Source: Polyangiaceae bacterium (GTDB lineage Bacteria > Myxococcota_A > Polyangia > Polyangiales > Polyangiaceae). Taken from it: 64,000 nucleotides of DNA. Below the pieces are notes generated by a model. That model had not been told where the DNA came from and did not search any database. It saw only the letters and a list, made by a program, of their open reading frames with translations. The stretch spans positions 4,712,001 to 4,776,000 of the forward strand of contig JADJRH010000011.1 in the NCBI GenBank assembly GCA_016712345.1, given 5' to 3'. Positions 61,173 to 64,000 of this stretch are shown here, piece by piece. The first letter of the stretch is position 1, and each line of letters opens with the position of its first letter. The position numbers and the translations under genes were made by a program.

Positions 61173-64000
61173 ATGCGTGCAGTCCAAACCAGGATTGGAA
61201 TCTCCCTGCTTCTCGCATCGCTTGCAGCGCTTGGATGTGCCGACGTCGAGGGGCCTTTGCCGAAAGATGGTCCGCTCGGCACCAACAAGATGTCGTTTGA
61301 AGAATTTGAGGCGAAAACCTACCGAGAACCCAAGTCAGGTGTGTACATCGTCGCGGGCGACACACCCATACGCGACAAGGCGGCACTCAAAACATTTTTT
61401 GACAAGTACGTGCAAAACGGGGCGCTCACGCTTCACACCGAAGAGGGGATTGAAGCAAAGTGGGATGATACCCAAAAGCTCAACCTGACGTATTGTGTTG
61501 GGTCAAGTTTTGGGTCGTATTATTCAGACGTGGTAACTGCTATGCAGATCGCCGCCGATGACTGGGAAACCTCGGCCAACATCAACCTGATTCACCTGTC
61601 ATCCGAAGACGGAAACTGCGACGAAAATAACCCCAACGTGGTGTTTGATGTCAACTTGGCACCGCCCGGATCTCCCTATTTGGCGCGCGCATTTTTCCCC
61701 AACTTCCCGCGCGAAATTCGCAATATCTTAATTGCTGAAGAGTCGTTTTTCGACGTTTCACCATACACGTTGGCCGGCATTTTAAAACACGAAGTGGGTC
61801 ACGGCCTCGGCTTCCGCCACGAACATACCCGACCTGAAGCCGGCGTCTGTTACGAAGATTCTAACTGGAAAGCCATCACCGGCTACGACGCAGAATCGGT
61901 CATGCACTACCCATTTTGCAATGGCACGAACACGGGTGATTTGCACCTGACTCCCATTGACCGAGACGGCGCGGCCATTGTGTACGGTGGTCATCCCATT
62001 TGTATTACCCTGCAAGAAGGGGTTTCAGGTTCGAGCTTTGATGCCACGGTCGACTCAAAAAAGCCTAACAAGAATTTTGATCTTGACCTTGAAACCGGCG
62101 ACAAAAAAGACCCGAAGCTGGGCCTTCTCCGGTTTGACTTGAGCGGCGTTCCAACCGCGGCTCGTGTGCAGTCGGCCACGGTCACGTTGCACCAAAAAAC
62201 CAACGGCGCGGCGGGGACTGTGAATGTGTACAAAGTCACCGCCTCTTGGGATGAAAGCACAGTCACTTGGAGCAGCTTTGCGAGCGCTTATTCACCGGAT
62301 GTTGCGGCGTCGTTTGCAACTGCGGCTGGCAGTTCCAAGGGACTGATTTCGTTTGACGCAACAAATCTCGCCAAAGCCTGGGTGAAAGGGCCAAACTTTG
62401 GCCTGGTGCTCAGTGAAAACAGCGACCGCACGCGGTTTAAAACCAAAGAAGCGCAGGTCATTCAGAAACGACCGCGGCTTGATTTGTGTTATCTACCCCC
62501 TGCCAGTCCACCTCCCATGTGGACTTGTAATCCCAATCAATATGGCACAGGAGACGGGTGTGACTGCAACTGCGGCTTTGCCGACCTTGACTGTTTCCAA
62601 CCCAATCAACCTGTCAATGGTTGCGCGGCCGGGGAGATCTGCACCTCAATGGGCACCTGCAAAGCGGTGCCGGCCGGCTGGACATGTGCGGCCGATGGGT
62701 ATGATGCCGGTGACGTTTGCAACTGCGACTGCGGCGCACCCGATCCCGATTGCGACATCCCCTACAATTGGGTTGTCGGGTGTCCCGACTGGACGTACAC
62801 ATGCGACGAAAATGGTCAATGCCAGGCGCCTGTTTGCGGTGATGGCGTTGTGAGCGGGTATGAAGAATGTGATCCGCCCGACGGCGTGACGTGTGACTCC
62901 AACTGTCAGATTATCTACCCACCCGAAGCGTCGTGCAATGACCTGATCGACGACGACCAGGATGAGCTGTACGACTGCCAAGATCCCGATTGTCAGGCGC
63001 TCGGGGTGTGTACACCCGGCTCCACACCCACAGGCGGCGCTTGTACAGCGCAAACCGATTGCGCGGCCAACAACAATGATCCCTTCTGCATCACAGAGTC
63101 GCAATCTGAGTGGTTGAACGGGTATTGCTCGGAGTATTGCGACTATTTCACCAACGATTGCGCTGCGGGCGCTGTGTGCCTACCCATCACATCCGTCGCG
63201 GGATTGTGCTTCGACGGGTGCACTTCCAATTCAGACTGCCGCGCCGGGTACAGCTGCCAAGATTTTGGCTTTGGAACCCCCGTTTGCTGGCCGGCACCTG
63301 AAACCTGTGACAACGGCATTGACGATGACGGTGACGGGGCTGTCGACTGCGACGACAGCGAGTGCTATTGGGATCAGGCGTGCGCCGTCTGCGGTGATGG
63401 CAACATCACCGGTAACGAAGAGTGTGATCCGCCTGACGGCGTAACGTGCGATTCGAACTGTCAGGTGATCTACCCACCGGAGTCGGCTTGCGATGACCTG
63501 TTAGACAACGACAATGACGGCCTTCATGACTGTCAAGACCCGGACTGTCAGGCCCTCGGCGGGTGTACACCCGGTTCCACACCCACCGGCGGCGCTTGCA
63601 CGGTTGCCAGCGACTGCACCGCCAATGCAAACGATCCCTACTGCATTTCTGAAGCGATGTTCGCCTGGCCGGACGGGTATTGTTCAGAGTATTGTGACAA
63701 CTTCACCAACGATTGTGCCGGCGACGGTATGTGCCTTCCCGTCACAGCCAACAGCGGCCTTTGTTTCGACGGTTGCGTTTCAAACGCCGATTGCCGGCCC
63801 GGATACGGCTGTCAAGACCCGGGCGTTGGGGCAACCGTTTGTTGGCCTATACCCGAAATCTGTAACAACGGCATCGACGACAACGGCGACGGCGACGCCG
63901 ATTGCGCCGACGTTTCCTGCGCCAATGACCCGGCGTGCGCCGTTTGCGGCGATGGTCAGGTCACCGGCAACGAAACCTGCGATCCGCCCGATGGGGTCAC
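61173..64000 (+). CDS. Astacin-like metalloprotease lipoprotein with Cys-rich repeats (3' end beyond window)
   Basis: 942 residues are visible with no stop before the right edge. The signal is MRAVQTRIGISLLLASLAALGC (lipobox Cys22). The protease domain carries the metzincin zinc site HEVGHGLGFRHE (206-217) and the Met-turn VMHYP (243-247), as in astacins. A DNRLRE-type beta domain follows (about 285-440). Cys-rich modules come next, and from residue 555 a tandem array of 185-residue units begins, each starting CGDG and continuing EECDPPDGVTCDSNC. Likely a secreted, calcium-stabilised surface protease of predation or matrix turnover. Confidence 0.88.
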   Translation, partial: MRAVQTRIGISLLLASLAALGCADVEGPLPKDGPLGTNKMSFEEFEAKTYREPKSGVYIVAGDTPIRDKAALKTFFDKYVQNGALTLHTEEGIEAKWDDTQKLNLTYCVGSSFGSYYSDVVTAMQIAADDWETSANINLIHLSSEDGNCDENNPNVVFDVNLAPPGSPYLARAFFPNFPREIRNILIAEESFFDVSPYTLAGILKHEVGHGLGFRHEHTRPEAGVCYEDSNWKAITGYDAESVMHYPFCNGTNTGDLHLTPIDRDGAAIVYGGHPICITLQEGVSGSSFDATVDSKKPNKNFDLDLETGDKKDPKLGLLRFDLSGVPTAARVQSATVTLHQKTNGAAGTVNVYKVTASWDESTVTWSSFASAYSPDVAASFATAAGSSKGLISFDATNLAKAWVKGPNFGLVLSENSDRTRFKTKEAQVIQKRPRLDLCYLPPASPPPMWTCNPNQYGTGDGCDCNCGFADLDCFQPNQPVNGCAAGEICTSMGTCKAVPAGWTCAADGYDAGDVCNCDCGAPDPDCDIPYNWVVGCPDWTYTCDENGQCQAPVCGDGVVSGYEECDPPDGVTCDSNCQIIYPPEASCNDLIDDDQDELYDCQDPDCQALGVCTPGSTPTGGACTAQTDCAANNNDPFCITESQSEWLNGYCSEYCDYFTNDCAAGAVCLPITSVAGLCFDGCTSNSDCRAGYSCQDFGFGTPVCWPAPETCDNGIDDDGDGAVDCDDSECYWDQACAVCGDGNITGNEECDPPDGVTCDSNCQVIYPPESACDDLLDNDNDGLHDCQDPDCQALGGCTPGSTPTGGACTVASDCTANANDPYCISEAMFAWPDGYCSEYCDNFTNDCAGDGMCLPVTANSGLCFDGCVSNADCRPGYGCQDPGVGATVCWPIPEICNNGIDDNGDGDADCADVSCANDPACAVCGDGQVTGNETCDPPDGV
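62835..64000 (+). repeat. Tandem 555-bp coding repeats
   Basis: Units begin at 62835, 63390 and 63945, exactly 555 bases (185 codons) apart. Each encodes CGDG-GxEECDPPDGVTCDSNC, then CDDLLDNDNDGLHDCQDPDCQALG, TPGSTPTGGACT, and NGIDDDGDG. The copies have diverged mainly at silent and surface positions. The array continues past the window. Confidence 0.85.

Noticed and set aside
62835..64000. Regular repeats as a CRISPR or non-coding satellite array
   Set aside because: The period is 555 bp, in frame, and encodes conserved Cys-rich modules.
1..64000. tRNA, rRNA, replication origin or phage attachment site
   Set aside because: I looked for conserved rRNA and tRNA arms, DnaA-box clusters and integrase genes and saw none.

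Overview
The window looks like chromosome of a myxobacterium or close relative (phylum Myxococcota). Three traits point there: two membrane-anchored Hanks-type Ser/Thr kinases and an FHA-GAF-sigma54 activator; a large set of secreted lipoproteins with Gly/Ser/Thr-rich linkers (Cys-rich repeat, FG-GAP, CotH, kelch-like, von Willebrand A and MopE-like types); and PEGA/TPR envelope proteins. The DNA is moderately GC-rich. I saw no rRNA, tRNA, CRISPR array or complete insertion sequence. The organism call is inference from gene content.

Layout. 1-2.5 kb: end-truncated ECF sigma factor, outer-membrane protein, membrane protein. 2.5-4.9 kb: fatty-acid desaturase and cyclopropane synthase operon, followed by a repeat-rich gap. 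5.5-8.5 kb: solute-binding protein, FadL-type porin, lipoprotein. 9.1-13 kb: Cys-rich lipoprotein divergent from a CotH lipoprotein. 13-14.4 kb: hydroxylase with a TetR regulator. 14.5-20 kb: PEGA protein, FG-GAP lipoprotein and kinase in one direction. 20-27 kb: glycosyltransferase, an ATPase/DUF4276 pair with a frameshift, methyltransferase and FG-GAP lipoprotein.

27.1-31.9 kb is the most unusual locus. A TetR regulator is divergent from a Coq4-family protein, an isocyanide (isonitrile) synthase, a single protein that fuses a PvcB-type Fe(II)/2-oxoglutarate dioxygenase to a UbiA membrane prenyltransferase, and a second, short Coq4-like protein. The last three genes are tightly coupled. They predict a membrane-associated, prenylated isonitrile or vinyl-isonitrile product of a kind I do not recognise.

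32-45 kb: VWA lipoprotein, then small redox and stress modules with clear operators (NmrA/LysR, TetR/dehydrogenase, DJ-1/LysR), a methyltransferase, a kelch-like lipoprotein and a frameshifted F420-type nitroreductase. 45-50.5 kb: two divergent AlbA/Schlafen-type ATP-binding proteins around an intergenic region full of structured repeats, next to a caspase-like protein with an acidic linker.

50.8-59.2 kb: lipoproteins, a lipase, a kinase-TPR protein, a MopE-like lipoprotein and the FHA-sigma54 activator. Two minus-strand genes here (lipase and MopE-like) carry sigma54-type -24/-12 promoters, each preceded by an array of GATC-N4-GATC boxes. This predicts a small regulon of the neighbouring activator. 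59.3-64 kb: Acr3 arsenite exporter with a shifted N-terminus, an FAD-oxidoreductase relic, and an astacin-like protease lipoprotein with exact 555-bp repeats running off the right edge.

Two further window-wide signals stand out: strong over-representation of GTGTACAC and of GGGTAGA/TCTACCC, and three single-base frameshifts in otherwise well-conserved genes, which raises the question of sequence accuracy.
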